A DNA stretch of 64,000 bases from a virus. Where the stretch lies: IMG/VR virus record IMGVR_UViG_3300041402_000314, positions 140,150 through 204,149 of that record; one strand, written 5' to 3'. Position numbers and translations under genes: made by a program. The notes under the pieces are model-generated. The model ran no database searches and was not told the origin of the DNA. It worked only from the letters and a program-made list of their open reading frames with translations. Of this stretch, positions 31,938 through 40,600 are shown one piece after another (the stretch's first letter is position 1; every line of letters starts with the position of its first letter).

Positions 31938-33941
31938 ATGGCATTTAATCCTATTACAACAGGTTCACCTTTTGATGGTTTTTTCGAAGAACATCTTCCC
32001 AAATTCTTCTTCGAAAAATTCAAAGGAAATGACTTAATTAGAATTCAGAGTATCCTATCTAATTTGGAAATAGCTTTCGATAATATTTATCAGAAAACAA
32101 AAGAATTTCCAGATAATTTGGATATTGATATTGCTGAAGTAAAATATCTTTTTCATCTAGGGTCATTATTGGGCATTCCCGATATTGAGGATTTAAGTAA
32201 ATATTTCGATAGTGATGGAAATTTAGATACCGCATTAATAAATCAGAGTCAGTATGATAAGTTATATGTCCATCAAAGAACTCAAATTGCGGATGCTGTT
32301 GCTGGCTATCTATTAAAAGGAACTAAAGAAAGCATCATAAGATTATTACAAAGTTATGGAATAATTACAGATGTTAGGGAGCTATGGGCGGAGAATATCA
32401 TAGAAGGACCGTATTTTGAATATGAAAATTCATTAATAACTAGATATGGAAGTGCTATAACTGGTTCAGTATCGGGAGACGTATATACTGAAGACGAGCC
32501 TATTGATATAATTTCGGAGATTTCGGCTACGGTTCCATCGATAACAGGAATAGGCGATATTGAACAATTCGAAATGAATAACTATGGGTACAAATATTTA
32601 TTGGATGATAATAATACGCTTTATTATAAAACATCTACAGTAGCCGAAATATCTGGAAGTACAGAAGACACATGGTACGAATATGATTCATCCACATTGA
32701 CTATAAGTGGGGATATTATAGAGTTTAAATTATTAAACGATAAAATTTATCTAAGAACAGATGCCTATGATCTAGCGGTTTTAGATTATCATCTTGACGA
32801 TCTAACCATTACCCCAGATTTCAGCATTGATAATAATGATCTAATATTCTTTGATTTCATCGAAAATGGAACATATATCTTCTTGGATAGGGACTCTAAA
32901 CTAGAAGTAAGAAACGTTGATGATTATCAGCGTCTAGCTAATAGTATTGATAAGCCTGTAAGCAATACCGAAGATATCAATCAAATATTATTAAAAGAAG
33001 ATAAAGAGTATCTGATTATAAATACTAACAAGAAAGGATATATTTTAAACGTTGATACGAACGGAGGAACTTATAATCTAAATTCTCCTGCTACCGTATA
33101 TGATTTATTAATAGACTCGGACGAAATCAACTATAAAGGTTTTCGTATTGAAGACAACTCTTTCACTATTTTAAAATACAATACTTCTGATATTGCTTTA
33201 ACTGGTAGTTATTTTAGTTTTGATGACGATGATAATATGTCGATCACAACCCCAACCGTTTCAATTGCTTTCACTGAAGTAAATGATTACCACCAACATT
33301 TGGAACGTGTTTTGGTATTAGGTGACACTAATTTTGGAATTTTTAACTTAAAAGATAAATCTATAGTTGTTTATAATTATGTGACAACAGGCTACGATTA
33401 TAAAAAAGTTTTTGATTTGGATTTGTTTTACTTCTTAAGATTTAGTGGGTCTGATTTAGACCTAACAAAAATAACTGGATGGAACTCTTTTAAAGAATTT
33501 CTATACAAAACACATTATTTTGATTTAACCGTTGGTGAAGATATTTTAGATGGAGTTATCGATTTTACCATTACTACCTCTTCATTAAGAACATTTGTAG
33601 AAGATTTACTATTATTAGTTAAACCCATTCATACTGAATTAAGAGCGTTAACTACGATATTTGCTAATTATTTAGAAGATAGTATTACTGTTACTAATAA
33701 TGATTTATTATCGGAAGTTCCTGTCGTTTCGGGCGGCCCTGAATTCTCATTAATAATGTTAGCGAAATATAATGGTATACATCCTTGGAAACGAACAAAT
33801 GCACAACCTCTTAAATATAATAACGATGGGATTGGCGGAAATCCGACATTCAAATATGGTGATACCACCTTCAATTTTGAAATTGATACCGATAATACCG
33901 ATTTAGATAATTTAGTGTATTATAACACATCTTTACCATAA
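31938..33941 (+). CDS. Baseplate wedge protein (tail protein I / gp7-like)
   Basis: 667 aa. The N-terminal 160 residues (HLPKFFFEKFKGNDLIRIQ, YLFHLGSLLGIPD, VAGYLLKGTKESIIRLLQSYGI, VRELW) follow the gpI/gp7 pattern that pairs with gpJ/gp6. The middle (about 190-520) is beta-rich and repetitive (KYLLDDNNTLYY, DYHLDDLTI) and may be a propeller-like insertion, with a return to helix near LVKPIHTELRAL. The SD is 15 nt from the ATG, so coupling to gp6 is possible. Confidence 0.65.
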   Translation: MAFNPITTGSPFDGFFEEHLPKFFFEKFKGNDLIRIQSILSNLEIAFDNIYQKTKEFPDNLDIDIAEVKYLFHLGSLLGIPDIEDLSKYFDSDGNLDTALINQSQYDKLYVHQRTQIADAVAGYLLKGTKESIIRLLQSYGIITDVRELWAENIIEGPYFEYENSLITRYGSAITGSVSGDVYTEDEPIDIISEISATVPSITGIGDIEQFEMNNYGYKYLLDDNNTLYYKTSTVAEISGSTEDTWYEYDSSTLTISGDIIEFKLLNDKIYLRTDAYDLAVLDYHLDDLTITPDFSIDNNDLIFFDFIENGTYIFLDRDSKLEVRNVDDYQRLANSIDKPVSNTEDINQILLKEDKEYLIINTNKKGYILNVDTNGGTYNLNSPATVYDLLIDSDEINYKGFRIEDNSFTILKYNTSDIALTGSYFSFDDDDNMSITTPTVSIAFTEVNDYHQHLERVLVLGDTNFGIFNLKDKSIVVYNYVTTGYDYKKVFDLDLFYFLRFSGSDLDLTKITGWNSFKEFLYKTHYFDLTVGEDILDGVIDFTITTSSLRTFVEDLLLLVKPIHTELRALTTIFANYLEDSITVTNNDLLSEVPVVSGGPEFSLIMLAKYNGIHPWKRTNAQPLKYNNDGIGGNPTFKYGDTTFNFEIDTDNTDLDNLVYYNTSLP

Positions 33942-33953
33942 CAGGAGATTAAA

Positions 33954-34478
33954 ATGATAGAAATTAAAGATGAAAGCAGTTCAATATTAAAAGGCGAACT
34001 CCATATTAAAATGTTTGACCGCGATGAACTAATTTTTGAAGGCTCGGAAAGAAATTTGGTAGTGGATAATAGTCAAATAATAGTAACTGGTTTGATTGCT
34101 TCAGATTTTGCGAATTATACTATATCACAAATAGGATTCGGTGATGGTACAACTCCTGCTATATCAGGCGATGCTATACTTCAAGGAGATTATACTAGAA
34201 AGAAAGATGCTGATATAGGCGATAATGTAATATTTGGAGCTAATATAGCACAGGTTTATTGGAATGTTGACTATGATAATGATATAGGTGGAAAAACATT
34301 CGAGGGCGGTATAGGCGGTACTTGGACTGATGGCGACCCATTTACAATAAAGGAATTTGGATTATTTTCTACTAATAATAATATATTCAATAGAATTGTT
34401 TGGACAGGACCAGATTTAGTTATGGATGTGGGTATACAAATCGAAGGGCATTTCGCAATAACAGTAAACATAACTTAA
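33954..34478 (+). CDS. Putative tail/baseplate protein (174 aa)
   Basis: Beta-rich protein with ISQIGFGDGTTPAISGD and FTIKEFGLFSTNNNIFNR, patterns seen in small tail proteins encoded after gpI that connect fibres to the baseplate. ATG 33954 follows AGGAG. Not a family I can name. Confidence 0.6.
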   Translation: MIEIKDESSSILKGELHIKMFDRDELIFEGSERNLVVDNSQIIVTGLIASDFANYTISQIGFGDGTTPAISGDAILQGDYTRKKDADIGDNVIFGANIAQVYWNVDYDNDIGGKTFEGGIGGTWTDGDPFTIKEFGLFSTNNNIFNRIVWTGPDLVMDVGIQIEGHFAITVNIT

Positions 34479-34494
34479 AAATAAGGATTATAAC

Positions 34495-35637
34495 ATGGCG
34501 ATAATTAGCGATACTTCAATAACACCAATATTGAGTTCAGACGATGTAACCGCTGAGACTGCGAATACTGCTCACGATGAATTGAAAGTCCATATAGAAA
34601 CTTTAAATACTTATCTTTCTGCACAAGTCGAGGATTGGATTGTTATCGATTCCGAAGGCGATTATGCAACATTAACGGCTTATCTTGCAGATGCACCAGC
34701 GGCAGGAGATAGAATACTTGTTAAGGAAGATCAAACCGTTACCGTCCAGACGGGTATCCCTTCAGATGTAACTATAAAGTTTCTGGATGGCGCGAACCTT
34801 TTAAGCTCGACCGCAATTGCTACATCATTATTGAAGATGGGAAGCAACGTTATAATTGAAGGCGTATTAAATATTGTTATGAATCAAGCCGGAACAACTG
34901 CAAAAGCAGTTGAGTTTGATGGAGACAATGTAGTTGGTAAAATAAATGTTTCTAATGTATCGTCAGGTATAGTGACAACTGCTTATCACATCAATGGTAA
35001 TAAAACAGGAAATAGAATTGATGGGTTTGTTCAAAATACAGGAGGCGGTACATTAACAAATTACTTTATTGATAATTCTACTGAGGATTCAAACCTATTG
35101 ATACTTGTGGACGCTGCAAATAATATAATTAGAACTAACGGAACTGCTTTTGTTGATTTATTGAATCCACAAGATATTGCAGGAGAAAAAACATTGCTTT
35201 CTAGCCCCATATTAAAAGGCACGGCTCCATCTTTGAGACTTGAAGAAACTGGCGTAGCTGCGGATAATGGAAAATGGGCTATCGCTGCCAACGGTGAAAT
35301 ATTAACTTTAGCTGTGGTCAATGATGCTGAATCGAGTTCGTCTACCGCGTTAGCTATAAGCAGAACTGATACAACAGTTGATACAATTAATTTATTACCA
35401 ACTAATTTACAACACAATGGAACAAAAATACCTACTGTCAGCAGTACAGATACATTGTCAAATAAATCCTTTTCCGATTTGCCTGTATGCGATGTTGGAA
35501 TAACTCTAGTTCCGGGAGGCACTACTACCCCAACGCATAGTGCGCCGCTAGGGACTTTATGGGTTGGTTCTAATGCTACTTTATGGATAAATGAAAACGG
35601 TGCTACACAGTGGATAATTGTTGGACTTCAAAATTAA
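34495..35637 (+). CDS. Putative tail fibre / beta-helix protein
   Basis: 380 aa. An N-terminal helical part (DELKVHIETLNTYLSAQVED) is followed by WIVIDSEGDYATLTAYLAD, the usual entry of a pectate-lyase-like beta helix, and by strand repeats (VIIEGVLNIVMNQ, GKINVSNVSSG). C-terminus GTLWVGSNATLWINENGATQWI resembles phage fibre ends. Likely receptor-contact protein; no catalytic site seen. Confidence 0.65.
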   Translation: MAIISDTSITPILSSDDVTAETANTAHDELKVHIETLNTYLSAQVEDWIVIDSEGDYATLTAYLADAPAAGDRILVKEDQTVTVQTGIPSDVTIKFLDGANLLSSTAIATSLLKMGSNVIIEGVLNIVMNQAGTTAKAVEFDGDNVVGKINVSNVSSGIVTTAYHINGNKTGNRIDGFVQNTGGGTLTNYFIDNSTEDSNLLILVDAANNIIRTNGTAFVDLLNPQDIAGEKTLLSSPILKGTAPSLRLEETGVAADNGKWAIAANGEILTLAVVNDAESSSSTALAISRTDTTVDTINLLPTNLQHNGTKIPTVSSTDTLSNKSFSDLPVCDVGITLVPGGTTTPTHSAPLGTLWVGSNATLWINENGATQWIIVGLQN

Positions 35638-35649
35638 TATTTCGATTTA

Positions 35650-35772
35650 ATGGCTGTTAAAAGTGAAGATGAGAGTATAGCACATATAAATTGGCAATGT
35701 CCTAATTATATTTGTCAAGATATTCCTGCAAAATTAGTAGTGGAAACTTTTAATCAAGAAATTTTTAAATGA
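35650..35772 (+). CDS. Possible short protein (40 aa), weak support
   Basis: ATG 35650 to TGA 35772 encodes MAVKSEDESIAHINWQ... with two Cys. No SD is visible, but composition is protein-like and it sits between the fibre gene and the terminator. Could be the remnant of a longer gene. Confidence 0.3.
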   Translation: MAVKSEDESIAHINWQCPNYICQDIPAKLVVETFNQEIFK

Positions 35773-35780
35773 GTGTAAAA

Positions 35781-35816
35781 CATGAGAAGTTATCCCTAGA
35801 ACTTCTCATGTTTTTT
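35781..35816 (+). terminator. Rho-independent terminator, late tail operon
   Basis: Perfect 11-bp stem CATGAGAAGTT / AACTTCTCATG with an 8-nt loop and six T on the plus strand. On the minus strand four U follow, so it could also stop the convergent gene at 35828. Confidence 0.9.
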
Positions 35817-35827
35817 GATTTATCTTT

Positions 35828-36214
35828 TTAAAAGTTTAATCTTCCTTCAAGTATATTAAATTTACCTGCATTATTACTTGCGTACCTACCATCTACAGCG
35901 TGTTGGCATTCATGCCTAAACTTTATCTCAAAGTTACCAACTTCTTTTTTAATCCCTAAAGCATAGTTAATTTGCTTAGGGTATGCTCCACGCTCATCTA
36001 TATCTCTCATTAATGTTGTCTCTTTAATAAAGAGTGTAGGCCACTTCTTAGATTTGATCTCTATATATATTCCTGCGTAGTAAGATATGTCTCTACCCTC
36101 TAAACCGATTTTCCCATAATTAAGATACTTTCCTAAAAACAAATATCCCGATGTTTCAGCAAAACATGTAGACGGAAATAGTAGTAATAATAAAAGTAAG
36201 ATCATTTTTTTCAT
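35828..36214 (-). CDS. Exported protein with signal peptide (128 aa), lone minus-strand gene
   Basis: Signal peptide MKKMILLLLLLLFPSTCFA with a cleavage site after CFA. The mature part is strand-rich (GYLFLGKYLNYGKIGLEG, NYALGIKKEVGNFEIKFRHECQH), like a small outer-membrane or periplasmic beta protein. It has its own early-type promoter inside the 30-kb late plus-strand block, a moron-like arrangement, so superinfection exclusion or receptor masking is possible (inference). Confidence 0.75.
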   Translation of the reverse strand: MKKMILLLLLLLFPSTCFAETSGYLFLGKYLNYGKIGLEGRDISYYAGIYIEIKSKKWPTLFIKETTLMRDIDERGAYPKQINYALGIKKEVGNFEIKFRHECQHAVDGRYASNNAGKFNILEGRLNF

Positions 36215-36259
36215 TTTATCCTCTCCTCCATTAAAGTTATCTCACTCACTTATAATTAC

Positions 36260-36288
36260 ATCATACCACAACCATTCAGTAAAGTCAA
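36260..36288 (-). promoter_or_regulatory. Sigma70-type promoter P9
   Basis: TTGACT (36288-36283), 17-bp spacer, TATGAT (36265-36260) on the minus strand; GGAGGAG SD follows for ATG 36214. Confidence 0.8.
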
Positions 36289-36314
36289 TCATTTTTTCAA
36301 TAAAAAGTAAAAGA

Positions 36315-36322
36315 TATAAATA
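36315..36322 (+). promoter_or_regulatory. T4-late-type promoter for the lysis cassette
   Basis: TATAAATA plus ATTGA, about 43 bp upstream of ATG 36365. Divergent from P9. Confidence 0.75.
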
Positions 36323-36364
36323 ATTGAAAGTAATTTTATTTCATTTAAGGACAAATTATAAACC

Positions 36365-36739
36365 ATGACTGAAGAAGAAAAATTAGAAAGGAGAGAGTCA
36401 TTGAGTGAAGATGCTATCGAAGACGTAGTTAGAAAAACTTTACAGCGGATGAACGGCGAGAAAGACATCATTGCTAATAGAGCCACTGATAGAATTGTCA
36501 AGGAAATGAGTAAAAAATTCCATCTTGACTTCGAGGACGAAGAAGAAAAGAAGCAATTTAAAGCATCTATACCACAATTAATTGAACTAAATAAATATCT
36601 TAATACTACCAAAAAAAGTGCTAGATGGATAGTCCTGCTTTTATTAGCATGGGCGTTACAAGATGTTTTCGCATGGGTTTGGGAAACTTCCAAAGCTTTA
36701 TACGATTGGATAGAAGTATTAAAAATTAGCGGGAAATAA
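36365..36739 (+). CDS. Membrane protein of the lysis cassette (124 aa)
   Basis: Highly charged N-terminal 85 residues, then one hydrophobic helix with Trp-rich flank (ARWIVLLLLAWALQDVFAWVW, about 87-107). Next gene is the endolysin, so it may be a holin-associated or anchoring protein. Single helix and large cytoplasmic head make it unlike class I or II holins. Confidence 0.65.
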   Translation: MTEEEKLERRESLSEDAIEDVVRKTLQRMNGEKDIIANRATDRIVKEMSKKFHLDFEDEEEKKQFKASIPQLIELNKYLNTTKKSARWIVLLLLAWALQDVFAWVWETSKALYDWIEVLKISGK

Positions 36740-36741
36740 TT

Positions 36742-37299
36742 ATGATAGTTTATTGGAGCGTAGGACATGACGCAAAGCGAAAAGGCGCATATAATGAGAA
36801 ATATAACATATATGAATATGATGTATGTGTTGAACTAACTCAATATTGCATCGAGGAAGCACTAGGATTGGATATAGACAGCGAAAAAGTTTATTCCGAC
36901 TGTCTGGGTGCAGCAATAAAAGAAATCAATCAGAAGGCAAATACGGACGATATAGCTATAGAGGTTCATGTTAACTCCATCTCTGCTCAACATGCGGATA
37001 GAATTCATGGTTGTGAAGTCGAATACTATAAAGGCAGTAAGCGAGGAAAAAAATTAGCATATTATGTCCAGAACTCAATAAAGGCTTTTCATAAATTGAG
37101 AGATTGTAAGAACGATGCTAGAGACGATCTTGGATTTTTAGAGAAGACTAAATGTACTGCTATCATCCCAGAACCTTTCTTTCTTTCGAGTGATCAAAAT
37201 GTACAGCGATTTCTAATAGGCGATAGAGAAGCAAAATTACGAGGTCTTGCATATACGATAGCTTTAGGCGTAAAACAATTTATAGATCAGGAGACGTAA
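36742..37299 (+). CDS. Endolysin, N-acetylmuramoyl-L-alanine amidase (Amidase_3)
   Basis: 185 aa. WSVGHD gives the first zinc His, EVHVNS the second His (family xIHxN), and IIPEPFFLSSDQNVQRFL the segment with the catalytic Glu. The Zn-dependent enzyme cuts the bond between N-acetylmuramic acid and L-Ala. No signal peptide, so it needs a holin. ATG is 2 bp after the upstream stop and its end overlaps the next ATG. Confidence 0.85.
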   Translation: MIVYWSVGHDAKRKGAYNEKYNIYEYDVCVELTQYCIEEALGLDIDSEKVYSDCLGAAIKEINQKANTDDIAIEVHVNSISAQHADRIHGCEVEYYKGSKRGKKLAYYVQNSIKAFHKLRDCKNDARDDLGFLEKTKCTAIIPEPFFLSSDQNVQRFLIGDREAKLRGLAYTIALGVKQFIDQET

Positions 37300-37592
37300 T
37301 GGCTGAAGAAAAGAAATTAGGATTTTGGGGATACTTTAAACCATTGGTTTGTGATAATGATAGTGGATTGTCATTAGGGAGGATATCTTTCTGGATAGTT
37401 CTTTATAAGGCTCTAAGCATATGGGAAGTTATCGTAAGCACTAAGGGAGAGGTGTCTATAGTAGATATACCACCATATTTATTTTATCTATTAGGCGCAT
37501 TACTAGCTTATGGATGTTATAAAAAATTAACAGACCCGAAATCCATCATATTAATTAAAGCGTGGAAAGGAACGGATAAAGAAAATGTTTAG
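37299..37592 (+). CDS. Two-helix membrane protein, holin candidate
   Basis: 97 aa with hydrophobic segments at about 26-46 (ISFWIVLYKALSIWEVIV) and 58-75 (PPYLFYLLGALLAYGCY) and a short basic tail. Two helices with both ends inside fit a class II holin. Context: directly after the endolysin and before spanin-like genes. No sequence family recognised. Confidence 0.65.
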   Translation: MAEEKKLGFWGYFKPLVCDNDSGLSLGRISFWIVLYKALSIWEVIVSTKGEVSIVDIPPYLFYLLGALLAYGCYKKLTDPKSIILIKAWKGTDKENV

Positions 37593-38007
37593 TGCAATAA
37601 TAGATATTTTTAAGAACTTAACAGCCATTATAAAGAATCTGAATCTAACTAGAGAACAGACTATTATAGCCTTATGTGTCTTTGCGTTAGCGGGGAGCTT
37701 ATGGGCAGTCAGTCATTATAAAGGTGAGGCCAATAAATTTGAAATAGATTTACTTTCTACTCAAAAAGAATTGTTCATCGAAAGAAATAATCCGACAATC
37801 GATACTAATATCAAAGAGAAGAAACAGCTACAGTCTGAATTGAATAATAAGAACAAAGAATTAGTAATGCTTTATAAAAAATATAACGATCTTCTGAGTA
37901 GTGGAATCACATACACAGAAGCAATGGAGGGATTAGGTGATATCAACAATACGCAAGACATCTGTGATGCTTGGGTTCGTCTTGGTTTCTATATTTGTGA
38001 CGAATAG
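37585..38007 (+). CDS. Spanin-like inner-membrane coiled-coil protein (i-spanin candidate)
   Basis: 140 aa. One N-terminal anchor (TIIALCVFALAGSLWAV, about 26-42) then a periplasmic coiled coil (LLSTQKELFIERN, KKQLQSELNNKNKELVML). The layout is that of Rz. The next gene overlaps it by 71 bp in another frame, as Rz1 overlaps Rz. Confidence 0.65.
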   Translation: MFSAIIDIFKNLTAIIKNLNLTREQTIIALCVFALAGSLWAVSHYKGEANKFEIDLLSTQKELFIERNNPTIDTNIKEKKQLQSELNNKNKELVMLYKKYNDLLSSGITYTEAMEGLGDINNTQDICDAWVRLGFYICDE

Positions 38008-38359
38008 CGCATTTGCCGAAGAAGATAAAAAAGTACATTTAAACGTTCCACATTCTATGAATGCTCTCATAACTTTTCAACATTGTAAAGTAAATTCAAA
38101 AGTCAAAGATGAAAAGATAATTGTCCTCAGTGATATTATAGCAAAGGAAGAAGAAAAAGTCAAGAATCTTTTTGATCAGAATAGATTATCTATTGAGAAT
38201 AGTGATATGCATAAGAAGCAAGCTAAAGAATGGAAGAAAGAATATAAACAATGTACAAAGGAATTGATAGATGCTAAAGACTGGCCTATATGGAAATTCG
38301 ATTTTAAAAGTATAAGTGTAGGTTCAATATTAACATTACTTGCAATATTAGTAATTTAG
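37937..38359 (+). CDS. Exported coiled-coil protein with C-terminal membrane helix (spanin partner candidate)
   Basis: 140 aa from a GTG start supported by GGAGG six nt upstream. Signal peptide (SVMLGFVLVSIFVTNSAFA), coiled coil (KEEEKVKNLFDQNRLSIEN) and a C-terminal helix (SVGSILTLLAILVI). A lipobox Cys is absent, so it is not a classical o-spanin; the topology is closer to a second inner-membrane subunit or an unusual single-protein spanin. Confidence 0.6.
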   Translation: MISTIRKTSVMLGFVLVSIFVTNSAFAEEDKKVHLNVPHSMNALITFQHCKVNSKVKDEKIIVLSDIIAKEEEKVKNLFDQNRLSIENSDMHKKQAKEWKKEYKQCTKELIDAKDWPIWKFDFKSISVGSILTLLAILVI

Positions 38360-38370
38360 GAGATAAATAA

Positions 38371-38874
38371 ATGCTTAAAAAATCAAATGTAGAAATAGTA
38401 TATCAAATTGAAAGATATACACCAGATATCAAAACAAAGACCGTTAATGTAGAGATAGCAACGGGTACTATTTTAGATGGTATTTTCGTGTCAGATAACA
38501 GAGGACTAACTTTTCTTTCAATATCTAATATCCCCGATAAAACTATACAAAAATCAGAATCTTTGATTGTTGATGTAAATGGTCAAGTAACCCTATCAGA
38601 AACGCCAATCGATAATAATGACATAGAAGTCGGTGGAGTAGCACAAGAACCCATTACAGGCCAATTAGTAACTTGTTCTGGTTATGTAGAAAATGATATT
38701 GTGGCTGTTAGTTATTACCATATTGTGGCAGGTAGAAATTGGTTTAATGAAGCAGCTAATTTTGTTAAAGAAGATAATCCTGAATACGCAGGATTAGATG
38801 ATTATCAATATAACGCTAAAAGATTATGGTCTATACTTATTGAAATGGGATTAATATCAGGAGCGATTGTATAA
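38371..38874 (+). CDS. Putative virion protein (167 aa)
   Basis: Beta-rich N-terminal half (VEIVYQIERYTPDIKTKTV, LTFLSISNIPDKTI) and a helical C-terminus (YNAKRLWSILIEMGLISG). Opens the series of late structural-type genes after the lysis cassette. No named family. Confidence 0.55.
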   Translation: MLKKSNVEIVYQIERYTPDIKTKTVNVEIATGTILDGIFVSDNRGLTFLSISNIPDKTIQKSESLIVDVNGQVTLSETPIDNNDIEVGGVAQEPITGQLVTCSGYVENDIVAVSYYHIVAGRNWFNEAANFVKEDNPEYAGLDDYQYNAKRLWSILIEMGLISGAIV

Positions 38875-39516
38875 ATGGCAATAACTTACGCCACATGGAA
38901 TCCTGCTGATAAAGGACCGAGGATAGGTACTAGCGGGGGTGATCTTACTGCATATAAAACTGCAACTGTCCCATGGAACGCAATCAGGGCGACACAAGGG
39001 AAGTCTTCAGGAAAATGGTATTTTGAGGTAACATTAGGGGCAGGGGCTTTAGATGATGTAGTTTTGGGATTTGGGACTATTGATTCATACCTTGGTGATG
39101 CTGCTGCCATCCATGGCCTTCCGGGTTTTGATACTTCTCCTGATTATAGTTGGGGATGGTTTGCTGGAGATGGTAAGCAAAGATATTATAATAGAGTTAC
39201 CGGAGCATTAATATTTACTGCTGTAGGTAGTGATATTATTCGTTTAAAAGTTGATTTAGATAGTGGGTATGCTTATATAGCAAAAAATGGAGGAGCGTTT
39301 AGCGCAACAACACTTAACAATACGAGCATGGCAGGATTAGATATATACCCTATGGCTGGATTATATACCCAGAACCACTATTGTATCGCTAATTTCGGGG
39401 CATCATCTTTTACCTATTCTGTCCCTGATGGATATAATTCAGGATGGTATGAAGGCGAAGAACCTGCTGGAAATAGGCGAAGAAAAGTAATACAAACAAG
39501 ACAATTAGGAAATTAA
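38875..39516 (+). CDS. SPRY-domain virion protein
   Basis: 213 aa, essentially one SPRY/concanavalin-like domain: SSGKWYFEVTLGAG, VVLGFGTIDSYLGD, YSWGWFAGDGKQRYYN, IRLKVDLDSGYAYIAKNG, YPMAGLYTQN and IANFGASSFTY. Phages use such domains in fibres or head decorations for binding. Ends with a basic tail. Confidence 0.75.
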   Translation: MAITYATWNPADKGPRIGTSGGDLTAYKTATVPWNAIRATQGKSSGKWYFEVTLGAGALDDVVLGFGTIDSYLGDAAAIHGLPGFDTSPDYSWGWFAGDGKQRYYNRVTGALIFTAVGSDIIRLKVDLDSGYAYIAKNGGAFSATTLNNTSMAGLDIYPMAGLYTQNHYCIANFGASSFTYSVPDGYNSGWYEGEEPAGNRRRKVIQTRQLGN

Positions 39517-39517
39517 T

Positions 39518-40027
39518 ATGTGGAAATTACAAGCAACCGCAACAATAAATCTAAAAATTCCATTAATTAATAGTGATGGTACACAAGCTATAGGGGAGAC
39601 TTCTGGCCTATTCACTAAAATTATAGCTCCAGACGGAAGCGTTATAAGCGGATACACAGAAGCAACTTTTAGTGAGCCGAATAGCGATGGTGTATATAAT
39701 GTGTCTTTTCCTTCTAATGCTCCTACGAAAGCGTTTTTACTTGAAGATCAAGCCAATCCATATAGTGTAACTCTCGATAGTTCAACCGCAGATGTTGAAT
39801 CTATGACTATTAATGTATGGATAACCTCTGTATATCCTTGGGAAACATCTTTAGAATCTACACTAGAAAGTATTAGTGGAGATATCCAAGATATAGAATT
39901 TGATACTACTGGTTTAGCCTTAGAATCTACCTTAGAATCTGTCAGTGGTGATATAAATAGTATTAAGGGTACAGGTTATGATGAAAATATACACAGTCTT
40001 AAAGAAATTAAAAATAGAATAGGATAA
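39518..40027 (+). CDS. Putative virion protein with internal repeat (169 aa)
   Basis: Beta domain (KLQATATINLKIPLINSDG, VYNVSFPSNAPTKAFLL), then a repeated element LESTLESISGDIQD / LESTLESVSGDINS that also appears, changed, in the 41342 gene (GVSGDIEDI). Probably a trimeric stalk segment. Confidence 0.6.
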   Translation: MWKLQATATINLKIPLINSDGTQAIGETSGLFTKIIAPDGSVISGYTEATFSEPNSDGVYNVSFPSNAPTKAFLLEDQANPYSVTLDSSTADVESMTINVWITSVYPWETSLESTLESISGDIQDIEFDTTGLALESTLESVSGDINSIKGTGYDENIHSLKEIKNRIG

Positions 40028-40030
40028 TAC

Positions 40031-40588
40031 ATGGCTGGAATAAATATAGTAGATAGTGTAAAAATATTAGGCAATGATGATGCTTCTGAAGCTATCGTAG
40101 ACCAATACAATAAAGCTTTAGCTGTTATTACTACCGAACATGAAAAAATCCATGAAGGAAAGGGATATACAGTTAGTTTAGATTTTATAGTTCCTGAAAA
40201 CGGATTTGTTGATATTTTAATGGTTAATCCTGCTCTAAATTGGCCTCACTTAAGATATTATGCTAGTGAAACAACTGGTGCGCCATGTCAAATATGTTTT
40301 TTTAGAGAGCCAACTGTAAATGATAATGGTTCATTGGCATCTAGTAGAAATAATAATTTTAATTCCGACAATATATCCAATATGCAAGTGTATTCCGCTC
40401 CTGATATTGCTGATGTTGGCGATGAACAAGATTGTGATTATATTGTAGGCGGAAAGTTTGAAGGTGGGTCAGTATCACCAGCAATAAATGAATGGGTATT
40501 AGTTCCTTCAGAAAAATATTTGCTACGATTTGAAAATAAATCAGGAATACCAGTAGACTTAAATATACACCTATTTTATTATGAATAA
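40031..40588 (+). CDS. Putative virion protein (185 aa)
   Basis: Beta-sandwich-like protein: YTVSLDFIVPENGFVDILM, EWVLVPSEKYLLRFENKSG, IPVDLNIHLFYYE. The pattern is shared in outline with the next gene (KMVPANKTLYITHW). Late operon context suggests a virion or adhesin component. Confidence 0.55.
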   Translation: MAGINIVDSVKILGNDDASEAIVDQYNKALAVITTEHEKIHEGKGYTVSLDFIVPENGFVDILMVNPALNWPHLRYYASETTGAPCQICFFREPTVNDNGSLASSRNNNFNSDNISNMQVYSAPDIADVGDEQDCDYIVGGKFEGGSVSPAINEWVLVPSEKYLLRFENKSGIPVDLNIHLFYYE

Positions 40589-40600
40589 AAGGAGAATTAA

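Noticed and set aside
35061-35522. 153-codon minus-strand frame opposite the fibre gene
   Set aside because: Antisense of a repetitive beta protein; no SD, and no early promoter upstream of it.
38363-38370. GATAAATA before ATG 38371
   Set aside because: One mismatch to the late box, and a start point would fall inside the gene.
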